A stretch of 45,950 bases of DNA from Bacteroidia bacterium (GTDB lineage Bacteria; Bacteroidota; Bacteroidia; Bacteroidales; Azobacteroidaceae). The DNA is taken from positions 1 through 45,950 of the forward strand of contig BNTW01000012.1 of the NCBI GenBank assembly GCA_025996895.1. Direction: 5' to 3'. This document shows positions 24,519-33,694 of the stretch, in pieces. How positions within the stretch are numbered: the stretch's first letter is position 1; each line of letters starts with the position of its first letter. The position numbers were made by a program, and so were the translations under genes. The notes under the pieces are model-generated. The model did not search any database and was not told where the DNA came from. It was given only the letters and a program-made list of their open reading frames with translations.

Positions 24519-27500
24519 CATCCTCTCAAATAAATTTTTATACATCACTCACCGGACAAGAACAATTTGTGTTGAAAATGCTTGCCTTAAATGCAAGAAG
24601 TATTGATATCAGTGACTTGCAGGGATTAGTTCGTGTAAAATATTCAATGGTGCAAAAAATAATAAAGGAAGTACTTGAAAAATCTGCAAAAGTTGGATTA
24701 GTAACCTTAGTGAGCACTTATAGTCGTCCGTCTTTTTCTATTCATCCGGATTTTTTGATTTACATTTGCCCGCAACTTACCGATATGGAGTTGTTGTGGA
24801 AGCAAATTATTAAAAAAGACCCGGAAACCTATTTTTATTTTGATAGAGAAAAGAAATATCTGCCTTCGTTGCGAAATTTGCTTTACACACTCTGCCATAA
24901 TCCGAAACAATACACAGAATACGAGGCGAATTTTTTAAAATATTTTCCAAACGAAATGGCTGATTGTTACGCAAATTTGTTGCAAAACAAAAGTTACACG
25001 CCATTTCTACATCTGATAAATCCTGAAATTGTGCAATCTCTGCTCGGCAGCATTTGCGACTACAATTTGAGCAATTTAGTACCCTCCATACAAACAATCA
25101 GTCAAATAGAACGTTTGAGCACTTCCTGCAAAATTGATGTTGAGAAAATCATTCTTTCCATACGCAAAAGTCAAGCGTTTTATCAGGGAAATTTTTCAGA
25201 AATAATAAATAATGAAACTCCGGAAAATTATAGCGTTATTGAAAAGCAGGCAATTATAGAACTAATGACCGGCAATGCCGAAGAGGCATTAAAAATATTC
25301 AAAAAAGTATTGACATTACAATCAAAAAACGGGTATAAATCTCCCATGGCTTTCAGCTCCGTTTATGCGCCATTTTACTATCTTGTTGCTTTATTTTGCA
25401 TTGATAATCAAGTGTCTATGCCCGTTTTTCAGAAAATATACAACTGGATACAGAAACACGAATTAAATTTTGGATATGAAGTTTTTTTCTCTTCGGTTAT
25501 TTTCTTTGCATTGAATCAAAAAAAACCTTATTATTCAGCGAAAATAGAAGAAATTCAAAAAGAAATTTTGAGTGGAGAGCCAACGCTTTTTACCTTAATC
25601 CAAATTTTGATTATCTATCTTGCCGGTGAAAAAATGGATAAAAAACATGCAAGCCAACTGGTTGCCATTGCTCAAAAAGGCTATGAATCCAAAATTTGGA
25701 TTTTGACTTACGAAGTGCTTTATGCCCTGAAATCGTGGTTCAACGATGCTGAAATTGATAACTTGTATCAATCGCTTTCCGAAAAATTAAACTATCCCCC
25801 GGTTTTATCGAAAATTGTCCGTCAAGAGGATTGGGAAAAATCGTTGAATTTGCTTTTGGGGCTAAAAAGCGCTTCAACCAAAAGCGCCGGAAAAGCTGCC
25901 GAAAATACCTCGCGCGTAGTGTATTATTTTAATCCAAAAAATGAAAACATTCAGCCCGTACTGCAAACCCGGCAGGCAAAAGGCTGGTCGAGTGGCAGAA
26001 ATATTGCTCTCAAAACATTCTTTAATGGTGATGCTAAAGGGATGACCGACCAGGATTTCCGGATTGCAAAAACGCTGCATTTTTATAATAATTATTACGA
26101 TTCCTACTACGAATTTAAAAAAGACGTTTTCCCTGCTTTAGTCGGGCATCCGTACATTTTTTTGGATGGAACGGATGACACACCGGTCGAATTTGTGGAG
26201 GCAAAACCCATTATTTCAATCAAAAAAGAGTTGAAAAAATACCGATTAACTTCTGATATTAAAATTTTTACAGAAAAAATTATTGTAGAAAAAGAAACTA
26301 ATACGCGCTATCGCATTTACGAACTCACACCACGCCAGCAGCAAATTTTGCAAATTATCAACGAGCAGTTTATTACTGTGCCCGAACATGGCAAAGAAAA
26401 ATTGGTAGCGCTGCTCGGCACTTTCAGCGCAGAGGGAATGAACGTTTATTCCGATTTGGTTGCCACCGAAAATACGCAAGTGGCCATTCGCGAAGTGTCT
26501 GCCGATGAGCGTATTCGTGTGCAATTACTGCCTTTTGGCGATGGACTCAAGGCGGAACTTTACGTAAAACCTTTTGGCGACCGGCCTCCGTATTGCAAAG
26601 CAGGAAAAGGTGGAAAAGCATTGATTTCAAACGAAAAAGATGTGCAGTTGCAGGTAAAACGCAATTTTGAAAACGAAAAGAGCAACGAAACTGTTTTATT
26701 GGATGAAATTCAAGGACTCGAAAGTTTGAATATTTCAGACGATTTAATGTCGTTCGATGAACCGCTCGATTCGCTCTATCTACTTGATATCCTGCGCAAT
26801 CACACCGATATTTGCGTAACCGAATGGCCCGAAGGCGAACGGTTTAAACTGCGTGGAACGGCCAATTTCAGTAATTTGAAAGTGAACGTCAAAAGCGGAA
26901 TCAACTGGTTTAACTTGGATGGCGAATTGAAAGTTGATGAAAAAACGGTGGTTTCCTTGCAAAAATTGCTAACGCTTACTGCCAAAGGGCACAATCAGTT
27001 TATAGAACTGGACGATGGTGAATTTCTGGCTTTGAGCAAGGAACTCAAAAAACATTTGGACGAATTGCGGCTGTTCACTACTACGGAAAAAGACCAGTTG
27101 CGGCTCAATAAATTTGCGTCGGTCGCCTTGGGCGATTTCTTCGATGATGTTGACCTTAAAGCCGACAAACAGTGGAAAGATTTCAGGAAAAACATAGAAA
27201 ATACCCGATTGCTCGATACACCTGTTCCCGCTAATTTGCAAGCCGAACTTCGTAATTATCAAGAAGATGGTTTTCGCTGGCTGGCACGCCTCTCGGCTTG
27301 GGAAGGCGGCGCTTGTTTGGCAGATGATATGGGTTTGGGGAAAACGGTGCAAACGCTGGCAATCTTGCTCCATCGCGCTCCGCTTGGTGCAGCTCTCGTG
27401 GTTTGTCCCGTGTCGGTGGTTGGCAACTGGATAAACGAAATCCAACGTTTTGCTCCCACCTTGACGATTAAAACCTTGGGCGCCGGAACAAAAAGCCGGA

Positions 27501-28612
27501 AAGAAACCCTGAACTCACTCGAAGCGGGCGATGTACTGCTCGTGTCGTATGGACTTTTGCAATCGGAAGAAAAATTGATGGCTGAACCTGAATTTGCCAC
27601 CGTCGTGCTCGATGAGGCGCACGTAATCAAAAACTACGCCACCAAAACGTCTAAAGCCACGATGCAACTCAAAGCGCATTTTCGCATTGCGCTTACCGGC
27701 ACGCCCATTCAAAATCATTTGGGTGAATTGTGGAATCTGTTCAACTTCATCAATCCGGGATTGCTCGGCAGTTTGCCCCATTTCAACGAAACTTTTGTGA
27801 AAGAAAGCAACGAAAAATCGAACAAATATCTCAAAAAACTCATTTCGCCTTTTATTTTACGAAGAACAAAAACGGCTGTACTCGACGAACTGCCGCCTAA
27901 AACGGAAATCGTAAAAAAAATCACACTTTCTGCCGATGAAATGGCGTTTTACGAAGCTCTGCGCCGTCAAGCACTCGAAAATCTCAGCAGTTCGGACAGC
28001 CATTCCGGTGCGAAACATTTGCAGGTTTTGGCAGAAATTACCAAACTCCGTCAGGCAAGTTGTAATCCTTTACTCGTGAATAGCACGATTGATATTTCGT
28101 CGTCGAAAATGGCCGTTTTCCTCGATATTGTAGGTGAACTTCGCGAAAACAAACACAGGGCTTTGGTGTTCAGCCAGTTCGTTACGCACCTCGCATTGGT
28201 ACGAAAAGAACTTGATAAACAAGGAATTAAATATCAATATCTCGATGGTTCCACTCCGCAACCCCAGCGCGAAGAAAGTGTACGGAAGTTTCAAAACGGC
28301 GAAGGCGAACTGTTCCTTATCAGCCTCAAAGCCGGTGGATTGGGACTCAATCTCACTGCTGCCGATTTTGTGATTCACCTCGACCCCTGGTGGAATCCGG
28401 CCGTAGAAGACCAAGCCTCCGACCGCGCCCACCGCATCGGTCAGCAGCGACCGGTAACCATTTACCGCCTCGTGGCGGAAAACACCATCGAGGAAAAAAT
28501 CATACAACTCCACGCCACCAAGCGCGACCTCGCCGACACTTTGCTCGAAGGCAGCGATATGTCAGCCAAGCTGTCGCTCAACGAATTGGTGGATTTGATT
28601 AAAAATGTGTAG
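24515..28612 (+). CDS. SNF2-family DEAD/DEAH-box ATPase/helicase
   Basis: 1365 residues. The C-terminal ~450 hold a complete Snf2 motor: motif I ADDMGLGKTVQT (K943), motif Ia LVVCPVSVVGNW, motif II DEAH (1033-1036), motif III LTGTPIQNH, motif IV RALVFSQFV, motif V GGLGLNLTAADFVIHLDPWW and motif VI DRAHRIGQQRPV. Residues 1 to ~900 are helical and beta repeats with no motif I can name. Bacterial Snf2 proteins remodel or translocate on DNA, and long ones often travel with a SWIM zinc-finger protein; one lies downstream at 29948. Translationally coupled to the UDG-like gene. Closer to host GC than the R-M pair. A role in anti-phage defence is inferred from neighbours. Confidence 0.88.
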   Translation: MTSSQINFYTSLTGQEQFVLKMLALNARSIDISDLQGLVRVKYSMVQKIIKEVLEKSAKVGLVTLVSTYSRPSFSIHPDFLIYICPQLTDMELLWKQIIKKDPETYFYFDREKKYLPSLRNLLYTLCHNPKQYTEYEANFLKYFPNEMADCYANLLQNKSYTPFLHLINPEIVQSLLGSICDYNLSNLVPSIQTISQIERLSTSCKIDVEKIILSIRKSQAFYQGNFSEIINNETPENYSVIEKQAIIELMTGNAEEALKIFKKVLTLQSKNGYKSPMAFSSVYAPFYYLVALFCIDNQVSMPVFQKIYNWIQKHELNFGYEVFFSSVIFFALNQKKPYYSAKIEEIQKEILSGEPTLFTLIQILIIYLAGEKMDKKHASQLVAIAQKGYESKIWILTYEVLYALKSWFNDAEIDNLYQSLSEKLNYPPVLSKIVRQEDWEKSLNLLLGLKSASTKSAGKAAENTSRVVYYFNPKNENIQPVLQTRQAKGWSSGRNIALKTFFNGDAKGMTDQDFRIAKTLHFYNNYYDSYYEFKKDVFPALVGHPYIFLDGTDDTPVEFVEAKPIISIKKELKKYRLTSDIKIFTEKIIVEKETNTRYRIYELTPRQQQILQIINEQFITVPEHGKEKLVALLGTFSAEGMNVYSDLVATENTQVAIREVSADERIRVQLLPFGDGLKAELYVKPFGDRPPYCKAGKGGKALISNEKDVQLQVKRNFENEKSNETVLLDEIQGLESLNISDDLMSFDEPLDSLYLLDILRNHTDICVTEWPEGERFKLRGTANFSNLKVNVKSGINWFNLDGELKVDEKTVVSLQKLLTLTAKGHNQFIELDDGEFLALSKELKKHLDELRLFTTTEKDQLRLNKFASVALGDFFDDVDLKADKQWKDFRKNIENTRLLDTPVPANLQAELRNYQEDGFRWLARLSAWEGGACLADDMGLGKTVQTLAILLHRAPLGAALVVCPVSVVGNWINEIQRFAPTLTIKTLGAGTKSRKETLNSLEAGDVLLVSYGLLQSEEKLMAEPEFATVVLDEAHVIKNYATKTSKATMQLKAHFRIALTGTPIQNHLGELWNLFNFINPGLLGSLPHFNETFVKESNEKSNKYLKKLISPFILRRTKTAVLDELPPKTEIVKKITLSADEMAFYEALRRQALENLSSSDSHSGAKHLQVLAEITKLRQASCNPLLVNSTIDISSSKMAVFLDIVGELRENKHRALVFSQFVTHLALVRKELDKQGIKYQYLDGSTPQPQREESVRKFQNGEGELFLISLKAGGLGLNLTAADFVIHLDPWWNPAVEDQASDRAHRIGQQRPVTIYRLVAENTIEEKIIQLHATKRDLADTLLEGSDMSAKLSLNELVDLIKNV

Positions 28613-28643
28613 TTTTGACGTGGGAATGTCGGGTAACTCATTG

Positions 28644-28699
28644 ACTGCTACTGAGGTTATTTTGTTGAGAAAATTAGGTAAAAATGAGGTTAAAGAAAC
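28644..28699 (+). repeat. solo copy of the GCTACTGAGGTT repeat
   Basis: Contains ACTGCTACTGAGGTT, TTTTGTTG, AAATTAGGT and AATGAGGTT in the same order as each arm of the inverted repeat at 33388-33610. It lies in the 150-base gap before the DUF1016 gene. Confidence 0.65.
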
Positions 28700-28762
28700 A
28701 GTTAGCATTGGAAGAAATCTACTGACAGCGACAAAAACAATAACAACTTATAATTAATAATT

Positions 28763-29920
28763 ATGAACACAAAAATTTCAAAAACCGAACAAACGTTTAT
28801 TAACGAAATCAAGACGATTATTCACCATGGACAATCGAAGGCATATCGTGCGATTAATAGTGTGATGGTAGAAACGTATTGGAATCTTGGCAAGCGTATT
28901 GTGGAGCAGGAACAGCAGGGGAAGGAACGAGCCGATTATGGTAGTTTCTTGATTAAAAATTTATCAAAAATTCTCACAACAGAATTTGGCAAAGGATTTT
29001 CGGAGCGGAGTCTTTTACAATACAGACAATTTTATCAAATGTTTTCTGAGTTTGAAATTCTGCGAGCACCGCTCGCGGAATTAGAAAGTGTTGATAATAA
29101 GACAAATACAATTTCTCTACCACTGTTCGCGGAATCTTGGCGACCAATTTTTCAAAAACTAAATTGGACACAGATTCAACGTATTATGCGAGTTTCCAAT
29201 CAACAAGCCCGTATTTGGTATCTTAAAGAAACAGCCGAACAAATGTGGAGTTCGCGCACTCTCGATCGCAATATCTCTACTTTGTATTACGAGCGTCTGC
29301 TTTCGTCCCAAGTTAAAGAGCCGGTAGTGGCAGAAATGCAAGAAAAAACAAAAGATTTGCAAAACGATGCGTTGGATTTTATTAAAAACCCGACTGTATT
29401 GGAATTTCTTGGACTTCCTGAAAATAAAGGCTACACGGAATCTGAATTGGAGCACGCAATCATTGACCAAATGCAACACTTTTTGCTCGAATTAGGTAAA
29501 GGTTTTGCTTTTGTGGACAGGCAGAAACTCATTCGTACCGAAACGTCTGATTTTTACATTGACCTTGTGTTTTACAATTATATTCTGAAATGTTTTGTGC
29601 TTATTGACTTAAAAACCAATAAAATAACGCATCAAGACATTGGACAATTGGATATGTATGTGCGTATGTATGATGATTTGAATCGCGGTACGGATGATAA
29701 TCCGACTATCGGTATTTTACTTTGCACCGAAACCGACCAAGTGATTGCAAAATATTCTATATTGAATGAAAATCAGCAACTTTTTACTACAAAATATATG
29801 GCTTATTTGCCTACCGAAGAAGAGTTAAGAAAAGAAATAGAGCGACAAAAAGAAATATACCGTTTGCGACAAAAGAAAAATAATCATGCACAACAAAGAA
29901 CACGAAAGAATGAGGATTAA
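28763..29920 (+). CDS. DUF1016 (YhcG-type) PD-(D/E)xK nuclease
   Basis: 385 residues. The N-terminal DUF1016_N part spans about 10-170 (ARAINSVMVETYWNLGKRIVEQEQ-like AYRAINSVMVETYWNLGK, GFSERSLLQYRQFY, LNWTQIQRIMRVSN). The C-terminal nuclease domain has DFYIDLVFYN and CFVLIDLKTNK followed by QLDMYVRMYDD, the D...D-x-K active-site pattern. Family members are common in defence islands and beside R-M genes. The last ~12 residues (NHAQQRTRKNED) are encoded by the first copy of a 28-bp repeat that also starts the TPR gene at 33667, so the 3' end looks like a recombination joint. Confidence 0.85.
   Translation: MNTKISKTEQTFINEIKTIIHHGQSKAYRAINSVMVETYWNLGKRIVEQEQQGKERADYGSFLIKNLSKILTTEFGKGFSERSLLQYRQFYQMFSEFEILRAPLAELESVDNKTNTISLPLFAESWRPIFQKLNWTQIQRIMRVSNQQARIWYLKETAEQMWSSRTLDRNISTLYYERLLSSQVKEPVVAEMQEKTKDLQNDALDFIKNPTVLEFLGLPENKGYTESELEHAIIDQMQHFLLELGKGFAFVDRQKLIRTETSDFYIDLVFYNYILKCFVLIDLKTNKITHQDIGQLDMYVRMYDDLNRGTDDNPTIGILLCTETDQVIAKYSILNENQQLFTTKYMAYLPTEEELRKEIERQKEIYRLRQKKNNHAQQRTRKNED
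29886..29913 (+). repeat. 28-bp direct repeat, left copy
   Basis: Starts ATGCACAACAAAGAACACGA and is identical over 28 bases to 33667-33694. Here it lies in the end of the DUF1016 gene. Read from its own ATG it opens a 21-codon frame (MHNKEHERMRIKKYN and onward) whose TGA overlaps the SWIM gene's ATG, so it looks like the severed 5' end of a TPR-type gene. Confidence 0.75.
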
Positions 29921-29947
29921 AAAATACAACAAACTAATTTCTATTTT

Positions 29948-31549
29948 ATGACAGACATTTTTGACATTCAACAACTTGCGGAAAATAAATGGCAAGCAAA
30001 ATATCACGGAAATTATGGCATCTATACCATTAAGATGACTTTAGATGAGAAATTAAAGCCAACAAATTTCTCGTGCACGTGTCCAAGCGATTACTCTCCC
30101 TGTAAACATATTGGTTGTGTGGAAGATGCGATTAAAGAGCGTTTGAGAAAAATCGAAAAACTGCCGGAAACAAAGAAACAAACGCCAACGGTTGCAGATG
30201 TTTTAAATAAGGTTTCGTTGGACGAATTACGTTCTTTTGTTGTACAAAAAGCAAAATATAACGAAGATTTGACCAATGCTATTATGTTGGAGTTTGCCCG
30301 AAAATTGAACAAGTCAAACGAAAATATCTATAGCTCTATTTTATGCAAATCATTGAGTAATATATCTTTCGATATGGAAGATTACTATGAATATGAAGAA
30401 GGTCTTGATTTGGAAATTTTGGACGAATGGAACAAAAAAGTCCGGGATTTTATAAAACAAAAAAATTACGATGAAGCCGTTTTAATCTGCAAGGCATGTA
30501 TCGAAGAATATGCAACGTGGGTTCAACAGCAAGATGATGATATAGTTGACTATGTAAATCCGGAATATGAAAATGCGTTTTTCGACCTGTTAAAAAAAAT
30601 AGCAGATACCGGAAAGATGGATGCAAAAACCTTGTATGACTATTGCAAAACGGAAATGACGGACAAGAAATACAAAACCGGAGGCTTTTTGGATGAATTT
30701 AATAATTTGCTGGCACATTTGGCTCCGCAAGTCAATCCCGATGAATTTATCGACAGTCAAAAAAAATTATTAAAGCAAGTGAAAGACAAAACTTCGTATG
30801 AAGCAGAAAAAATCTTGCGCCGAATGATTGATTTTTACAACAACAATCAACAAGCGGATAAAGCCGAAGAATTGATTGAAAGCAATGTCCAAATCGAATC
30901 GTTCTGCAAAAAAACGATAGAAAAACGGATTGTCGAAAAAAAATATACGGAAGCAAAAAAGCTGATTTCAGACTATATATTAAAAAGGAATCCGAACTAT
31001 CTTCGGGATTGGAACGAATATCTTTTAACGATTGCACAAAAAGAAAAAGATATTCCGACTATTCGCAAAATCTCCCTTGAGTTTATCAATCAACGATTTG
31101 ATGAGAAATATTATCGTATTTACAAATCAACTTTTACAACTGAAGAGTGGCCTGTCAAATTGGAAGAATTGGTCAAACGCTATGAAGAACAAAACAAAAG
31201 ATGGAGCAATGCCTTTGATAGCAATATAGCCGACTTATTTAAAGCCGAAAAAGCTGCGGAACGCCTGCTGAATTATGTCGAGAAACATTCTACGCCGGAA
31301 ATCCTCGAACAATATCATAAAGCGTTTGCCAATGAATTTCCCGAAAAAACATTAATTTTGTTTCGGAAAGCAGTAGATAAATATGCCGAAAAAAAATTGG
31401 GACGGGACAAATATGAATACATCAATCAGTTGCTTCGACTAATGAAAAAGATACCCAAAGGGGAAAAACTTGTTTCAGAAATGGTTGCGCAATATAAAAC
31501 GGTGTACAAAAACCGCAGGGCAATGATGGAAATATTGGGGAAATTATGA
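29948..31549 (+). CDS. SWIM zinc-finger protein
   Basis: 533 residues. The SWIM finger is C43-x-C45-x6-C52-x-H54 (FSCTCPSDYSPCKHI), preceded by the usual strands (YGIYTIKMTLDEKLKP). The rest is a long array of acidic and lysine-rich helices that look like TPR/HEAT-type repeats (YDEAVLICKACIEEYATWV, AKKLISDYILKRNPNYLRDW). SWIM fingers bind DNA or protein and often pair with Snf2 ATPases, so the helicase at 24515 is the likely partner, though the DUF1016 gene now lies between them (inference). The first gene of a run with RhuM-like and NucS-like genes (gaps of 22 and 31 bases). Confidence 0.8.
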   Translation: MTDIFDIQQLAENKWQAKYHGNYGIYTIKMTLDEKLKPTNFSCTCPSDYSPCKHIGCVEDAIKERLRKIEKLPETKKQTPTVADVLNKVSLDELRSFVVQKAKYNEDLTNAIMLEFARKLNKSNENIYSSILCKSLSNISFDMEDYYEYEEGLDLEILDEWNKKVRDFIKQKNYDEAVLICKACIEEYATWVQQQDDDIVDYVNPEYENAFFDLLKKIADTGKMDAKTLYDYCKTEMTDKKYKTGGFLDEFNNLLAHLAPQVNPDEFIDSQKKLLKQVKDKTSYEAEKILRRMIDFYNNNQQADKAEELIESNVQIESFCKKTIEKRIVEKKYTEAKKLISDYILKRNPNYLRDWNEYLLTIAQKEKDIPTIRKISLEFINQRFDEKYYRIYKSTFTTEEWPVKLEELVKRYEEQNKRWSNAFDSNIADLFKAEKAAERLLNYVEKHSTPEILEQYHKAFANEFPEKTLILFRKAVDKYAEKKLGRDKYEYINQLLRLMKKIPKGEKLVSEMVAQYKTVYKNRRAMMEILGKL

Positions 31550-31571
31550 TAAAAAGTAGCTATCAACGAAT

Positions 31572-32405
31572 ATGATTGACAAAAATGAAATAGTCCTTTA
31601 TCAACCCGATAATTCCGTAAAATTGGAGGTGCGGCTTGAAAATGAAACGGTTTGGCTGACGCAAGCGCAAATCGGATTGCTTTTTGGCGTAGATAGAACG
31701 GTGGTAACCAAGCATTTGAAAAATATTTTTACTACCGGAGAATTGTTTGAAAATAGCACATGTGCAATTTTTGCACACATGGGTAATGACGGCAAACAAC
31801 AATACCAAACCAAATTTTACAATCTGGATGCCATTCTTTCTGTTGGCTATCGGGTAAATTCTATGAATGCCACTCTATTCAGAAGATGGGCAACAGGTGT
31901 ATTAAAAGATTATATTTTACGCGGTTATGCTATCAGTCAGCGCTTTGAGAGATTGGAATACCGAATGACGGAAACCGAGAAGAAAATAGATTTTTTCGTA
32001 AAAACAGCATTGCCACCGGTAGAAGGCGTATATTTCGATGGACAAATATTTGATGCTTATAAGTTTGTTGCAGAATTAATAAAAAGGGCGAAGAAGACTA
32101 TCATTCTAATTGATAATTATGTGGACGAAAGTGTGTTGGTAATGTTGACAAAACGCAATCCCGGAGTTGATGCAACTATCTATACGGCAAAAATTTCCAC
32201 GCAATTACAACTTGATTTGACAAGACACAACGCACAGTATCCGCCGATAACGATAACGGAAAGAGCCAATATTCATGACCGATTTTTGCTGATAGACAAC
32301 GATATTTATCATATTGGCGCTTCGCTGAAAGATTTGGGGAAGAAACTTTTTGCGTTTACGAAAATGGGGATGAAAGCAGATGCATTGATGAAAAATATAG
32401 TATAA
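31572..32405 (+). CDS. RhuM-like N-terminal domain with C-terminal phospholipase-D-like segment
   Basis: 277 residues. Residues 1 to ~130 match the RhuM/ORF6N-type DNA-binding domain (VRLENETVWLTQAQIGLLFGVD, FYNLDAILSVGYRVNS, FRRWATGVLKDYILRGYAI). Residues ~150-277 look like one half of a PLD-superfamily enzyme: IILIDNYVDESVL and IHDRFLLIDNDIYHIGASL. The active-site motif is H235-x-R237-x4-D242, an HKD motif with Arg in place of Lys. Only one such motif is present, so activity would need a dimer or may be lost. Such proteins occur in Bacteroidota mobile and defence regions; the function is unproven. Confidence 0.72.
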   Translation: MIDKNEIVLYQPDNSVKLEVRLENETVWLTQAQIGLLFGVDRTVVTKHLKNIFTTGELFENSTCAIFAHMGNDGKQQYQTKFYNLDAILSVGYRVNSMNATLFRRWATGVLKDYILRGYAISQRFERLEYRMTETEKKIDFFVKTALPPVEGVYFDGQIFDAYKFVAELIKRAKKTIILIDNYVDESVLVMLTKRNPGVDATIYTAKISTQLQLDLTRHNAQYPPITITERANIHDRFLLIDNDIYHIGASLKDLGKKLFAFTKMGMKADALMKNIV

Positions 32406-32436
32406 AAAGTATCCATATTTATAAAACTAGTTTATT

Positions 32437-33354
32437 ATGGCGTTATATAAAATTGACAAAAAACTTGAGTACATTAAAGATGTTCCATTTAAGTTAGAAA
32501 AAGAAATTCAGAAACTTACAGAAGCAAATTTAAGTGTTTTGTTGAATCTGGATTTTATAAAATCAGAGTTTTCTCTGAACAATTTTCGCATTGATACATT
32601 GGCGTTTGACAATGAATCAAAGGCATTTGTAATTATTGAATACAAGCGCGATAAAACATTTAGCGTCATAGACCAAGGTTATGCCTATCTTTCTTTGATG
32701 TTGAACAACAAAGCCGATTTTATTTTAGAATACAATGAAAGCAAGAGCAAAACACTGAAACGAAACGATGTCGATTGGTCGCAATCGAAAGTGATTTTTG
32801 TTTCACCTGCATTTACGAATTATCAAAGAGAAGCTATCAATTTCAAAGATTTGCCCATTGAACTTTGGGAAATTAAAAAGTTTGAAAATAACACTTTATC
32901 CTTTGAACAGATACAGAAAACGACAGCCAAAGAAAGTATTAAAACGATTTCAAGAACAGATGAAACGGTAGAGAAAGTCAGTAAAGAGATTGTTGTATAT
33001 TCCGAGCAAGACCATTTGCAAAAAGTAGATACTGAAACTCAGGAACTTTATGAAGAAATAAAAGGTCGTATATTGAATATGAACGATGCTATAACTCTTC
33101 AACCAAAAAAGTGGTATATCGCATTCAAACTTAACAAAACGAACGTATGTGATATTGAACTTCAAAAAAAAGGAATAAAAATTGGAATAAATTTAAAAAG
33201 AGGAGAATTACAAGATCCTCAAAATATAACACGAGATGTTTCTAATATAGGGCATAATCTCAATGGCGATTATGAATTAAAAATGAATAATTCGGACGAT
33301 ATTGACTATATTTCAAGTTTGTTAAAACAATCTTTGAAGAAAAATATGAGCTAA
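32437..33354 (+). CDS. NucS-like nuclease domain plus DUF5655
   Basis: 305 residues. N-terminal PD-(D/E)xK-type domain: FRIDTLAFDNESKAFVIIEYKRD gives D53 and E68-x-K70, followed by SVIDQGYAYLSLM. The C-terminal ~110 residues (LYEEIKGRILNMND, KKWYIAFKL, IGINLKRGELQDPQN) match DUF5655. Proteins of this build are thought to be DNA-binding endonuclease-like factors of defence or mobile regions; biochemistry is lacking. AT-rich. Followed by a 312-base gap that holds a long inverted repeat. Confidence 0.75.
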   Translation: MALYKIDKKLEYIKDVPFKLEKEIQKLTEANLSVLLNLDFIKSEFSLNNFRIDTLAFDNESKAFVIIEYKRDKTFSVIDQGYAYLSLMLNNKADFILEYNESKSKTLKRNDVDWSQSKVIFVSPAFTNYQREAINFKDLPIELWEIKKFENNTLSFEQIQKTTAKESIKTISRTDETVEKVSKEIVVYSEQDHLQKVDTETQELYEEIKGRILNMNDAITLQPKKWYIAFKLNKTNVCDIELQKKGIKIGINLKRGELQDPQNITRDVSNIGHNLNGDYELKMNNSDDIDYISSLLKQSLKKNMS

Positions 33355-33387
33355 GAGTTATGGTCGATTATCAAAAACTAAATGAGG

Positions 33388-33610
33388 TAATGAGGTTAGG
33401 GTGGAGCAGTAATGTATTGTCTGCTGCTACTGAGGTTGTTTTGTTGTTTAAATTAGGTAACAATGAGGTTGGGAAACAGGTTATCGGTGTTGTGAAAAAT
33501 ATCATTATCCTCTAATTCATAAAACAGAAACCTCATTTCCACCTAATTTAAACAACAAAACAACCTCAGTAGCAACAGATAATGAATATTCAACACCTCT
33601 AACCTCATTA
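33388..33610. repeat. long imperfect inverted repeat (two ~83-bp arms, 58-bp spacer), MITE-like
   Basis: The left arm 33388-33470 (from TAATGAGGTTAG to AATGAGGTT) is repeated in reverse complement at 33529-33610. The inner ~50 bases are almost identical, including GCTACTGAGGTTGTTTTGTT. It fills the gap 33355-33666, which has no gene. A single arm also occurs at 28644-28699. It could be a non-autonomous mobile element or a bidirectional terminator. Confidence 0.75.
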
Positions 33611-33666
33611 ATAAGAATGATGATTTTAAACGATAATAAATATAAACAGTTCAAATTACAATAATT

Positions 33667-33694
33667 ATGCACAACAAAGAACACGAAAGAATGA
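33667..33694 (+). repeat. 28-bp direct repeat, right copy
   Basis: Identical to 29886-29913. Here it supplies the start codon and first nine codons of the TPR gene (MHNKEHERM). The pair brackets ~3.75 kb containing the SWIM, RhuM-like and NucS-like genes and the long inverted repeat. Confidence 0.75.

Noticed and set aside
26969..27445. 158-codon minus-strand frame inside the SNF2 gene
   Set aside because: Overlaps the Snf2 motor motifs on the plus strand and has no resemblance of its own.
33388..33610. Repeats considered as a CRISPR array
   Set aside because: There are only two arms, in inverted rather than direct orientation, with no regular spacers and no cas genes nearby.
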